Assembly: GCA_016786565.1 (NCBI GenBank)
Contig: JAEUVY010000067.1
Coordinates: forward strand, 30,660-94,659
Length of the DNA: 64,000 bases
Direction of reading: 5' to 3'
Origin: Flavipsychrobacter sp.
GTDB lineage: Bacteria; Bacteroidota; Bacteroidia; Chitinophagales; Chitinophagaceae
Part shown: positions 9,746-17,826 of the stretch, in pieces
Numbering within the stretch: the first letter of the stretch is position 1
Layout of the letters: every line of letters begins with the position of its first letter
Notes under the pieces: model-generated
What the model was told of the DNA's origin: nothing
The model's input: the letters and a program-made list of their open reading frames with translations, nothing else
The model's database searches: none
Translations under genes and position numbers: made by a program

Positions 9746-9852
9746 ACCGTATGAAGTTTTAGAGGTTGCAAAAATATAGTATCTGTGCCGTTTGTGGAGT
9801 GTTTATTAACGGTAAGCCCATATTTGCGTAAGTTTGAGACAAAGAAACAGCC

Positions 9853-10494
9853 ATGACTTCATATGAGCAGTTGTTTGAGAACAACAAGAAATGGATAGCC
9901 TCGATGAAGGCAAAGGATGCAGATTTTTTTGACAAGCTTGCCAGGGATCAGACCCCGGAGTATCTGTACATAGGATGTTCGGATAGTAGGGTACCCGCCA
10001 ATGAGATAATGGGGCTGGAACCGGGTGAGGTGTTTGTGCACCGAAATATTGCCAATGTGGTGGCAAACATAGACCTCAATGTAATGTCTGTGATCAATTA
10101 TGCAGTTGCAAACCTGCATGTGCAGCATATTATTGTGTGCGGGCATTATAACTGTGGCGGTGTGAAGGCAGCAATGATGCCGCATGATATGGGGATCCTC
10201 AATCCATGGTTGCGGAATATAAGAGATGTATACAGGCTTCATCAGAACGAACTGGATCTGATAACGGATGAACACGAGCGGTATAACCGACTGGTGGAAC
10301 TGAATGTGCAGGAGCAGGCAATAAATGTGATAAAGACAGCAGTTGTGCAGAAAAGTTATGTTAAGAATCAGTATCCCATTGTACATGGCTGGGTATTTGA
10401 CCTGAACACCGGCGAACTGAAAGACCTGAAGATCAATTTCACCAAGGTGTTGCAAGACATTCAGAAGATATACGACCTGACGGGTGAATATTAG
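9853..10494 (+). CDS. can: beta-class carbonic anhydrase
   Basis: This enzyme interconverts CO2 and bicarbonate to feed carboxylation reactions and pH balance in the cytoplasm. The 213-residue length is usual for Can-type enzymes. The zinc ligands are visible: Cys42 in GCSDSRVPANE with the Asp44-Arg46 dyad, then His98 and Cys101 in CGHYNCGGVKAAM. The C-terminal half (WLRNIRDVYRLHQNEL, then VVQKSYVKNQYPIVHGWVFD taken in parts) follows the family pattern. It is a stand-alone gene, convergent with the lipoprotein operon to its right. Confidence 0.95.
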   Translation: MTSYEQLFENNKKWIASMKAKDADFFDKLARDQTPEYLYIGCSDSRVPANEIMGLEPGEVFVHRNIANVVANIDLNVMSVINYAVANLHVQHIIVCGHYNCGGVKAAMMPHDMGILNPWLRNIRDVYRLHQNELDLITDEHERYNRLVELNVQEQAINVIKTAVVQKSYVKNQYPIVHGWVFDLNTGELKDLKINFTKVLQDIQKIYDLTGEY

Positions 10495-10515
10495 TATCAG
10501 CCACGCAGCCGATGA

Positions 10516-12954
10516 CTACTTCCTCGTGTCGCAATAATCCTGAAGGTAGGAGCAGGTTCCCTTTGCCTTTTTGAACAGCAATGTGTACGAGTACTCTTCA
10601 CGAAGCTGACGGAAGTAGGGGTTTTTCATTGAGTATTGGTAGTAAGCTTTCTCGTCTCCGGAGAAGTAGTCACTCTCGTCTTTAACAGGACAGTTCTTTT
10701 GCCAGCATTTAGCTGCGAGGAAGAGGCAGCGAGCCTTGACCTCGGGATCGGTGGAGTTGTTGTATGCTTTGAGATAGTATTGTTGCGCTTTTTCGACCGT
10801 GTAGAATTCTATGTCGGCGGCAGGAACTTTTTTACGATCGCGTGAGATGTAGTAGGCTGCCCTGTCAGTGGAGCCGCGGTAGTATTGCGATGCCAGGCTT
10901 CCCTTGCCGTAAAAGCTCATGCTGTAGAGGCCGTTGGCATATTGATATGCCGCGCGATCGTCGTTGGGGTCTTTTTCCAGCTTTTGTTCCAGTTCGTACA
11001 TCCGTTGCGCGAAGGTGAGTTTGTTGTAATTGACCGCACTGTCGGATCGGTTCCACGTTGTGTATTCGGACAGATGGCTGACGAACATGTCGGGGAGCAA
11101 CGTACCATTGAGGGTATGCTGGTCTACATTCTTGAAAGAAGACACGGCGGCTGCAAAGTTGAGCCGGGAAAGGAAGCGTGTGCCCTGCATTTCGTAGACG
11201 TAGCCATCGGTGTACAGGGTATTGGCAACGAGCCAGTTCTCGAAAGGTGTGCGGTCTGTGCGGCGATTGAAATTGACGAGTGTGCTCAACTGAGACGGGT
11301 GCATGGATATCAGCAGCTCACCCACTTTGCTACCAAGTCCGGTTGAATAGTGATACGCTGACGTGTTACCCCAAATAGCAAGCGATCGTGAGTAGGCTGA
11401 CAGGGCTTTGACGGTGTCTTTCTGGCGCAGGTATTGTTGATAGAGGATGTCTCCCATTATTGTACTGAAGAACACTTGATAACGAAGATCTTTTGCCGCT
11501 GTGGTTTCCAATTGCTGCAACATAGGCAGCAATTCCTGTTCGGCTTCGGAATTGAGGGAGTTGTGATTGCGTATGGTATGAAGCGTATTGATGAGGAAGT
11601 GTTGCTGTTTCTCCGTCAAGGACATCTTTTGCGATGCGGCTTCATCAAGTAGTTTGTGGCAGCCGGCAAGGTCACCATCCAGCAGAGAAAGGTAAGACGC
11701 TGAAAGGAGCCAGAATGCTTTATTGCCTGCTTTGTTCTCGGTGGCCACCTTTTGCGCGAAAGCTATCATTGGCGTTGCTGTACCGGTGCTTTTTCCGGGA
11801 GCAATGTAGAGATCGTTGAGAAATGAACGTTCCAGTCTGATGATGTTCCTTGTCATGAGGACATCGAGCCCGCGAACGCGAGGGTCGTAGCTGTATACAG
11901 TGCTCAGCGATGCCAACAGTGATGCCGTTGCTTTACGGCGCTGATCCAAAAGGGCAGCCGGACTTTCGGGGCTGGAGTTGTAGTCATTTCCCTCGCCCAG
12001 GTAGGTAGACTCGTGCATGCCTGACATAAGGTACAACACAGCGCGTTCGTGATCGTTTTTGCAGTATTGAAGTACGTTGTCGGGCTTGTTGCCGGTGGCC
12101 CAGATATAGCTGAGCATGGCGTTTGTTTTTTGCTCGTCGCTGCGGTCGAACACCAGACTATACAGATAAGCAGCCTCGTTTTTGCGACCTGTGCGGAACA
12201 ATGCGCCCGCCTTCAGCGCCATACAACGGTCGAGAAGATAGTGTGTGGTGCCCGGAGGAATGAGTTCGTCGAATAGCATGAGCGTTTGCGGGTATTCGCG
12301 ACTATAAAATGCCATTCGTATGGTCTGGTAGGCATAGCGCATACGCAGGTCGGCATCGGTTGTGGCAGCGTGTCTTTTTATCCCTTCGTGCACCAGTTCC
12401 TGCATGGCAGCAGAGTCTCTGACAGGCGAAACCAATTCGTTCTTCTTATCGTCCCAATAGCTTTCCAGCGGTTGGGCGTATGGTTCGCATTGTTTGGCGA
12501 ATTCAAGATAGAGCACCTGCTCGTGTTTGTTGTTCTTAATGAGCCATTTGGTAAAGGTGTTCTTTGTGATATTGGTGGGAACAGATAAGGTATAGTCTTT
12601 GCGGATATGCTCGTATATCCTATGTATGTATTGTTTGTCGGTACGATAGAGCAGTGCTGCAATGTCTGAGTCGTTCACATTTTTGCCTGTCAAGCTTTTC
12701 CATGAGCGAACATTCTCGTCGCGTGGCGTATAGTTGACAGCGCCTGTGTCTGTGTAAAATTTGTTGTTGTAAAAGATAGAATACGGATCGTAAAACAACG
12801 GAGTGAATTCCGGTCTGTTGTTGATAGAGTTCATAAAGAAGGAGGGTTCTGTGGTGATGTCGGGCTCATCTCCTGCGCAGGCGATAACGAGTTGTACACC
12901 GCCGGCAAGGACCACCAGACTACCTATAACGATCATAAATCGTTTCCAGTTCAT
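10516..12954 (-). CDS. large lipoprotein with TPR-like helical repeats
   Basis: This is an 812-residue predicted outer-membrane or periplasmic lipoprotein. The N-terminus has a signal segment ending in a lipobox (LVIAC, Cys26), so it should be lipid-anchored. The rest is rich in Ala, Leu and Tyr with helical hairpins that look TPR-like, for example FRTGRKNEAAYLYSLVF and DRAAYQYANGLYSMSFYGKG, without a strict 34-residue register. I recognise no enzyme domain. Its start codon overlaps the end of the preceding lipoprotein gene by 35 bases, so the two are translationally close and probably work together. It ends the nadC operon. Confidence 0.75.
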   Translation of the reverse strand: MNWKRFMIVIGSLVVLAGGVQLVIACAGDEPDITTEPSFFMNSINNRPEFTPLFYDPYSIFYNNKFYTDTGAVNYTPRDENVRSWKSLTGKNVNDSDIAALLYRTDKQYIHRIYEHIRKDYTLSVPTNITKNTFTKWLIKNNKHEQVLYLEFAKQCEPYAQPLESYWDDKKNELVSPVRDSAAMQELVHEGIKRHAATTDADLRMRYAYQTIRMAFYSREYPQTLMLFDELIPPGTTHYLLDRCMALKAGALFRTGRKNEAAYLYSLVFDRSDEQKTNAMLSYIWATGNKPDNVLQYCKNDHERAVLYLMSGMHESTYLGEGNDYNSSPESPAALLDQRRKATASLLASLSTVYSYDPRVRGLDVLMTRNIIRLERSFLNDLYIAPGKSTGTATPMIAFAQKVATENKAGNKAFWLLSASYLSLLDGDLAGCHKLLDEAASQKMSLTEKQQHFLINTLHTIRNHNSLNSEAEQELLPMLQQLETTAAKDLRYQVFFSTIMGDILYQQYLRQKDTVKALSAYSRSLAIWGNTSAYHYSTGLGSKVGELLISMHPSQLSTLVNFNRRTDRTPFENWLVANTLYTDGYVYEMQGTRFLSRLNFAAAVSSFKNVDQHTLNGTLLPDMFVSHLSEYTTWNRSDSAVNYNKLTFAQRMYELEQKLEKDPNDDRAAYQYANGLYSMSFYGKGSLASQYYRGSTDRAAYYISRDRKKVPAADIEFYTVEKAQQYYLKAYNNSTDPEVKARCLFLAAKCWQKNCPVKDESDYFSGDEKAYYQYSMKNPYFRQLREEYSYTLLFKKAKGTCSYLQDYCDTRK

Positions 12955-13954
12955 TTAAAGAATGTTTAGATAAAGTTATGCTATCACATGAAAAGAAGAC
13001 AACATTGATAGAATCGTTATTAACGCGTTTTGCAGTATAAGCCGCAACCGACTCCAGTGTTTGCCGGTCGCAGTCTTCCACGCGTATCACATCGGTGGGC
13101 GAAAGGTGGTAGCCCATCCACACAGTGTCGGCAAGGCATTGGTATAGTCGTTCGTTACGTTTGCGGAACAATTGGTTTCCTTCAAGCAGGTCTTTGGGCA
13201 CATCGCGGAGGATGCGGCCGAATTGCTGTCCATGGAACAAAAGGCTCCACGAGAAGATGGGCAGTGCAATGTCCAGACGCAGCGGATAGGAGCCGATGCC
13301 TGAAAGGTAACTTTCTGCGACATCCCGCTCCAGAATAGAGTTGTGGTTGCCTGGTTTTTTCATGTTGCCCATGTTGTAGCACATAAGCAAACCCTTATCG
13401 ACCGGCGGGATGCCGCTGCTTGTAGTGTACTTGATCTGATGCATGCGGATGGTGCAGGAAAGAAGTTTTCCTTTGAAGAAGTCGTTGTTTTTCAGTGCGC
13501 GCAACAACTCAAAGTAGCGAGTGTGTGTAGAGGAGGTCCAGTCACAATCTATCTGGATCTCTGATGGAGTGATATTGCCACCGGCACAGATACCGGCCGC
13601 CATATTGCTGATACTTGCAGCAACAGAGGAGATGTTGGTCGGCGTGAGCGCAAGCAGGGCGCGTTGTGTGATGAAGATGGCGGGTGTGTATCTGAAAGCA
13701 GAGTCGGGAGAAGCGGGCAGGCGAACCGGTGCTACCGGGTATATGTGGCTGTTGGCTGCATCTACATCGAACAGGCGGATGTACATGGTCTGTACCCGCA
13801 GATTTTGAAGAGTGGTTGTTTCGAATTGTGTAGGGTTGTAGATCGTCTTCCAGTAATAGAAACCCCGGTTGACAACATGGTGCTTTTTTTTGCAGGATTG
13901 GACCGGCAAAAACAAGACAAATAATAGGATGGTAACCCACCACCGACGCGCCAT
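12920..13954 (-). CDS. lipoprotein with possible TIM-barrel (GH18-like) fold
   Basis: A 344-residue lipoprotein: starting at the ATG at 13954 gives MARRWWVTILLFVLFLPVQS followed by the lipobox Cys and a KKKHH stretch. The frame is open to 13981, but that start would overlap the previous gene and weaken the signal peptide. Inside are strand-end motifs that resemble a glycosidase-like barrel: EIQIDCDWTSS near residue 133, LLMCYNMGN near residue 187, and LDIALPIFSWSLLF. The DCDW and MCYNMGN stretches echo the DxxD...E and M-x-Y-D regions of GH18, but the full catalytic signature is not present. The function is unassigned. It overlaps the next gene by 35 bases. Confidence 0.7.
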   Translation of the reverse strand: MARRWWVTILLFVLFLPVQSCKKKHHVVNRGFYYWKTIYNPTQFETTTLQNLRVQTMYIRLFDVDAANSHIYPVAPVRLPASPDSAFRYTPAIFITQRALLALTPTNISSVAASISNMAAGICAGGNITPSEIQIDCDWTSSTHTRYFELLRALKNNDFFKGKLLSCTIRMHQIKYTTSSGIPPVDKGLLMCYNMGNMKKPGNHNSILERDVAESYLSGIGSYPLRLDIALPIFSWSLLFHGQQFGRILRDVPKDLLEGNQLFRKRNERLYQCLADTVWMGYHLSPTDVIRVEDCDRQTLESVAAYTAKRVNNDSINVVFFSCDSITLSKHSLNELETIYDRYR

Positions 13955-13970
13955 AGTGCAATGATACGTA

Positions 13971-14849
13971 CTAAGGAACAAGAATGCGCTGCGCCAATTG
14001 TTTTACGCTGAAGGTTACAGAGCTGTTGCACGGCACAGCGTCTCCGTCCACCTGCATTGCTGAAAGTTGGGGATGCGAAATGGTGACGGATGTGCAGGTA
14101 TGGTGACTGACGTAGCGACTGGTAGTGATGTCGCCGAGCATGGCCCGCATGGCAATGAGGCCACCCAGTATTTTGGGGAAGCTGCGCACAACGATGAGTT
14201 CCAGTTTGCCATCGCTACAGCTGGCCATAGGCGCAATGCGGAAGGAATAACCGAAGTATTTTCCGTTGGCTACATTGACCATAAATGCTCGTTCATGCAG
14301 TTCTTTCCCGTCGGCAATGATGGTGTAGTCGCGGGAAGCGTATTGCCACAAGTGTTTTGCTACGAGCCAGCTATATACCAGAAAGCCGCGTTTGTGACTC
14401 GTGGCGAACTTTTGCGAGATCAGCGCGTCGAAGGCTACCCCGGCATTACTCACAAAGAGCCTGTCGTTGGCGTAGCCGATGTCAATAGTTGTTGTGTTAC
14501 CGCTGTTGATCACCTTCACCGCTTCTGCTACGGTCAACGGAATTTTGAGGGTGCGTGCAATGCCGTTTCCCGAGCCCTTGGGTATGATGCCCAAAATACA
14601 GCCGGTCCCATCAAGGCCGCGGGCTATCTCGTTCACCGATCCATCGCCGCCCACTGCAATAACCGCGTGTGCTCCGTTGGTTGCGGCAGTGCGGGCCAGT
14701 TCGGCGCCGTGGCCGGCATATTGTGTAATAAGTATCTCGTGCGAGTACACAGCAGGATCGAGGTAGGCTGCAACCGCATTGCCTATCTCTTTCTGTCGCT
14801 CGGTACCCGATCGGGGGTTGACAATGAAAACAATATTTTTCAGGCTCAT
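13971..14849 (-). CDS. diacylglycerol/lipid kinase family protein (DagK/YegS type)
   Basis: This is a cytoplasmic ATP-dependent kinase that phosphorylates a lipid alcohol such as diacylglycerol. The 292-residue length is standard. The nucleotide-binding motif is VGGDGSVNEIARGL near residue 67, followed by GIIPKGSGNGIARTL near residue 87 and the C-terminal beta-sandwich with MQVDGDAVP. The start overlaps the nadC stop in an ATGA, so translation is likely coupled. Placing a lipid kinase behind nadC and before two lipoproteins is not a standard functional grouping; the shared operon may reflect envelope upkeep. Confidence 0.9.
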   Translation of the reverse strand: MSLKNIVFIVNPRSGTERQKEIGNAVAAYLDPAVYSHEILITQYAGHGAELARTAATNGAHAVIAVGGDGSVNEIARGLDGTGCILGIIPKGSGNGIARTLKIPLTVAEAVKVINSGNTTTIDIGYANDRLFVSNAGVAFDALISQKFATSHKRGFLVYSWLVAKHLWQYASRDYTIIADGKELHERAFMVNVANGKYFGYSFRIAPMASCSDGKLELIVVRSFPKILGGLIAMRAMLGDITTSRYVSHHTCTSVTISHPQLSAMQVDGDAVPCNSSVTFSVKQLAQRILVP

Positions 14850-15685
14850 GAGAGCTGTGCTTTCAGGCTGAGGTCCATGCTGACAGCATGGTGAGTGATG
14901 GCACCAACAGAGATGTAGTCGACTCCGGTAGCTGCATAGGCGCGGATATTCTCCAGCGTGATGCCGCCCGATGCTTCCGTTTCGTATTTGCCATCTATCA
15001 GCGCTACCGCTTCAGTGATCATGTCTGGCGTGTAGTTGTCCAGCATGATGCGGTGCACCTTGCCCACTGCCAGCACACGACGAACATCGTCGAGGTTGCG
15101 GGTTTCCACTTCTATCTTCAGGTCCAGGTTGTTGGCAGCAAGATATTGGTTGGTAGTTTCAATGGCTTTTTCAATGCCGCCGCAGAAATCGATATGGTTG
15201 TCTTTGAGCATCACCATGTCGTACAATCCCATGCGGTGATTGCACCCACCGCCTATGCGCACAGCTTCTTTTTCGAGCATACGGAAGAGCGGAGTGGTTT
15301 TGCGGGTATCCAGTATCTCGGAGCGGTACTCCTTGATAGCATCAACATATTGGCGGGTAAGGGTGGCCACGCCACTCATACGTTGCATACAGTTGAGTGC
15401 CAGGCGTTCGGCTTTAAGGATGGTGTGTACACTTGCCGTCACCTCGAAGGCCAGTTCTCCCACCTTTACTTCATCGCCGTCTTTTTTATAGAGCGTGAAT
15501 GCAGCTTCCGGTTCCAGGTAGTGAAATATGGCCTGAGCCATAGCCACACCGGCCAGAATACCGTCTTCCTTTATTTTGAGGATCGCCTTGCCTCGGGCAG
15601 TTGGCGGAATACAGGAAAGGGTGGAATAATCTCCGGCACCTACGTCTTCGTTCAGGGCTGCTTCTATAAACTCTAGTGTGTTCAA
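14846..15685 (-). CDS. nadC: nicotinate-nucleotide diphosphorylase (carboxylating)
   Basis: Quinolinate phosphoribosyltransferase makes nicotinate mononucleotide from quinolinate and PRPP in de novo NAD synthesis. Signatures over 279 residues: LNCMQRMSGVATLTRQYVD, the active-site DTRKTTPLFRMLEK, GGGCNHRMGLYDMVMLKDNH and the C-terminal EASGGITLENIRAYAATGVD. The start is a TTG at 15685: no in-frame ATG gives a full-length N-terminus, and AAAAGGAT sits a few bases upstream as a Shine-Dalgarno-like element. It heads an operon with the lipid kinase and two lipoproteins. nadA and nadB are not in the window. Confidence 0.96.
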   Translation of the reverse strand: MNTLEFIEAALNEDVGAGDYSTLSCIPPTARGKAILKIKEDGILAGVAMAQAIFHYLEPEAAFTLYKKDGDEVKVGELAFEVTASVHTILKAERLALNCMQRMSGVATLTRQYVDAIKEYRSEILDTRKTTPLFRMLEKEAVRIGGGCNHRMGLYDMVMLKDNHIDFCGGIEKAIETTNQYLAANNLDLKIEVETRNLDDVRRVLAVGKVHRIMLDNYTPDMITEAVALIDGKYETEASGGITLENIRAYAATGVDYISVGAITHHAVSMDLSLKAQLS

Positions 15686-15834
15686 GGTCGATCCTTTTAG
15701 TGTTGGAGGGCAAAATTAGCGAATGGTGGCCTAAGTGATAAGAATAAATTATTAATCATTTCCCATGTAGCGACTGTAAATCCCGATAACAGCAATCAAG
15801 ACAACCTATTACCTTTGCACGCAAACAGGAAGAG
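15686..15834. promoter_or_regulatory. divergent promoter region nadC / mutL
   Basis: The 149 bases between the diverging genes carry a -7-type box for each side. On the minus strand TAATTTTG at 15711-15718 lies 25 bases upstream of the nadC TTG start. On the plus strand TACCTTTG at 15810-15817 lies 17 bases upstream of the mutL GTG start. Both match the Bacteroidota consensus TAnnTTTG exactly; a clear TTTG -33 box is absent on both sides. Confidence 0.5.
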
Positions 15835-17685
15835 GTGGCAGACGAAATACAATTATTGTCAGAGCATATTGCGAATCAGATAGCAGCGGGAGAGGTGGTG
15901 CAACGCCCGGCTTCGGCTGTGAAAGAATTGCTGGAAAATGCTATTGACGCCGGGGCCACCGAGATACAACTGATCATAAAGGACGCGGGCAAGGAACTGA
16001 TACAGGTGACGGACAATGGCAAGGGCATGAGCCCTACCGATGCCCGTATGAGTTTTGAGCGTCATGCGACATCCAAGATCAAGAACATTGAAGATCTGTT
16101 TAAGATCAGGACTATGGGCTTCAGGGGCGAGGCGCTTGCGTCTATTGCAGCGGTGGCACAGGTGGAGATGAAGACGAGGCAGGCGATCAGCGAAACGGGG
16201 ACACGCATCGTTATTGAAGGAACTGAGGTGAAATCGCAGGAGCCTTGCGCGTTCAATCCGGGTACTACCATCATGGTAAAGAACCTGTTCTATAACGTGC
16301 CCGCCCGTCGCAACTTCCTTAAAAGTAATACAACCGAATACAGGAACATACTGGACGAATTCACGCGGGTGGCATTGGCTCATCCGCAGATCACGTTCAG
16401 GTTGTGGAACAATGGCGCCGAACAATACCGATTGGATGGCGACACACTAAAGGCGAGGATTGTAGGCTTGCTGGGTAATACCTATGAGAAGAATCTGGTG
16501 CCTGTGGAGCAGGAAACAGACATATTGAAGATAAACGGTTTTGTTGGCAAACCACAGGCCAGCACCCGTACCAGGGGAATGCAGTTCTTCTTTATCAATG
16601 GCAGGTTTATCCGTAATTCTTACCTGAACCATGCCGTGATACAGGCGTATGAAGGGTTGATAGAGAAAGATTCGTTTCCGTTCTATGTGTTGTTTCTGGA
16701 GATAGACCCGGCGAAAGTAGATGTGAATGTGCACCCGACAAAGCAGGAGGTGAAGTTTGAGGATGACCGTCTGATGTATACCTACCTGATGGCGGCGGTA
16801 AAACACTCGCTGGCGCGGTATAATATCGCTCCGTCTCTTGACTTTACCCTGAATGCGGAGATACAGCAGATGCCGGCGGTGCGCATGCCATTTACCGAAC
16901 AACAACAGGAAGAGACCAGAAAAGGATATCTGTTCAATACATTCAGCGATAAAGGGCAGGCACATGCCATAGAGCGCAACGACAGTCTGAAACACTGGAA
17001 GGCACTTTATGAGATAGCGCAGACACCCACAGCGGCCAACATAGCCTCGGCTGTTCCTGATGAAACGGAAACGCCACCGATGCAGGCAACCATCCTCAGC
17101 GGATCGCAGACGGAGGGTAAGGGAAGGGGTAGTATGATGCTGGTGCATGGCAATATGCTGGCTGCTACCGTGAAGTCGGGTATGATGCTGATACACATAC
17201 GGCGCGCGCAGGAGCGTATCTGTTATGAGCGGTTGCTGCGCGAGTGGAACAATGAAAGCGCGGCATCGCAACGTATTCTGTTCCCCGCGTCTTATGAACT
17301 GGCACCACAGGACGCGCTGCTCCTTCAGGAAGCATTGCCCGACCTTGTGAGGATGGGATTTGATATATCACCTTTCGGGAAGAACTCATTTGTGGTGCAG
17401 GGTGTACCACCCGGATTGCAGGCCGGCGAGGAAAAGAATGTGCTGGATGAGGTGGTGGAACAACTGAAACATGAATCGCCGGACGCCGTGGGCAGGAGAA
17501 CAGATATGCTGCTGGCCAATATGGCGAGAAGATTATCGACCAACATACAGGCGGTGCTGCAGCCCGAAGGTCAACAGGCACTAATAGACGAATTATTTGC
17601 CTGTTCTCAACCGGAACTGACACCGGACGGACGCAAGACATTTGTGATGCTGCGTAAAGAAGAGCTGGAGCAGATGCTTGGATAG
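15835..17685 (+). CDS. mutL: DNA mismatch repair protein MutL
   Basis: MutL couples mismatch recognition by MutS to strand removal. A GTG start gives the canonical N-terminus IQLLSEHIANQIAAGEVVQR. GHKL ATPase motifs follow: ELLENAIDAGA, DNGKGM, TMGFRGEALASIAAV and NLFYNVPARRNFLKS. The transducer domain ends near residue 330 and a non-conserved linker runs to about 430. The C-terminal dimerisation domain spans about 430-616. In it the endonuclease motif DQHAxxExxxxE is degenerate (HIRRAQERICYE, Asp and His lost), and the CPHGRP-type motif reads TPDGRK, so nicking activity is doubtful. Length 616 is normal. Confidence 0.95.
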   Translation: MADEIQLLSEHIANQIAAGEVVQRPASAVKELLENAIDAGATEIQLIIKDAGKELIQVTDNGKGMSPTDARMSFERHATSKIKNIEDLFKIRTMGFRGEALASIAAVAQVEMKTRQAISETGTRIVIEGTEVKSQEPCAFNPGTTIMVKNLFYNVPARRNFLKSNTTEYRNILDEFTRVALAHPQITFRLWNNGAEQYRLDGDTLKARIVGLLGNTYEKNLVPVEQETDILKINGFVGKPQASTRTRGMQFFFINGRFIRNSYLNHAVIQAYEGLIEKDSFPFYVLFLEIDPAKVDVNVHPTKQEVKFEDDRLMYTYLMAAVKHSLARYNIAPSLDFTLNAEIQQMPAVRMPFTEQQQEETRKGYLFNTFSDKGQAHAIERNDSLKHWKALYEIAQTPTAANIASAVPDETETPPMQATILSGSQTEGKGRGSMMLVHGNMLAATVKSGMMLIHIRRAQERICYERLLREWNNESAASQRILFPASYELAPQDALLLQEALPDLVRMGFDISPFGKNSFVVQGVPPGLQAGEEKNVLDEVVEQLKHESPDAVGRRTDMLLANMARRLSTNIQAVLQPEGQQALIDELFACSQPELTPDGRKTFVMLRKEELEQMLG

Positions 17686-17826
17686 CCTGCATTAGTAACC
17701 CGCGGTTAAACAGAACGAATTTTAAAATTTATATGTGTAAATAATGCCTGCATAGTTTGCTGAAATTGCGCAGATATTATTTAATTTTATAGGTACACCT
17801 TCCCGATATTTCTGAAATATGTACCT

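Noticed and set aside
14067..15676. Long plus-strand frames opposite the lipid kinase and nadC genes
   Set aside because: Both are antisense to clear enzymes with conserved motifs; no independent coding signal.
16447..17271. A 274-residue minus-strand frame within mutL
   Set aside because: Shadow frame; the MutL reading frame is fully supported by motifs.
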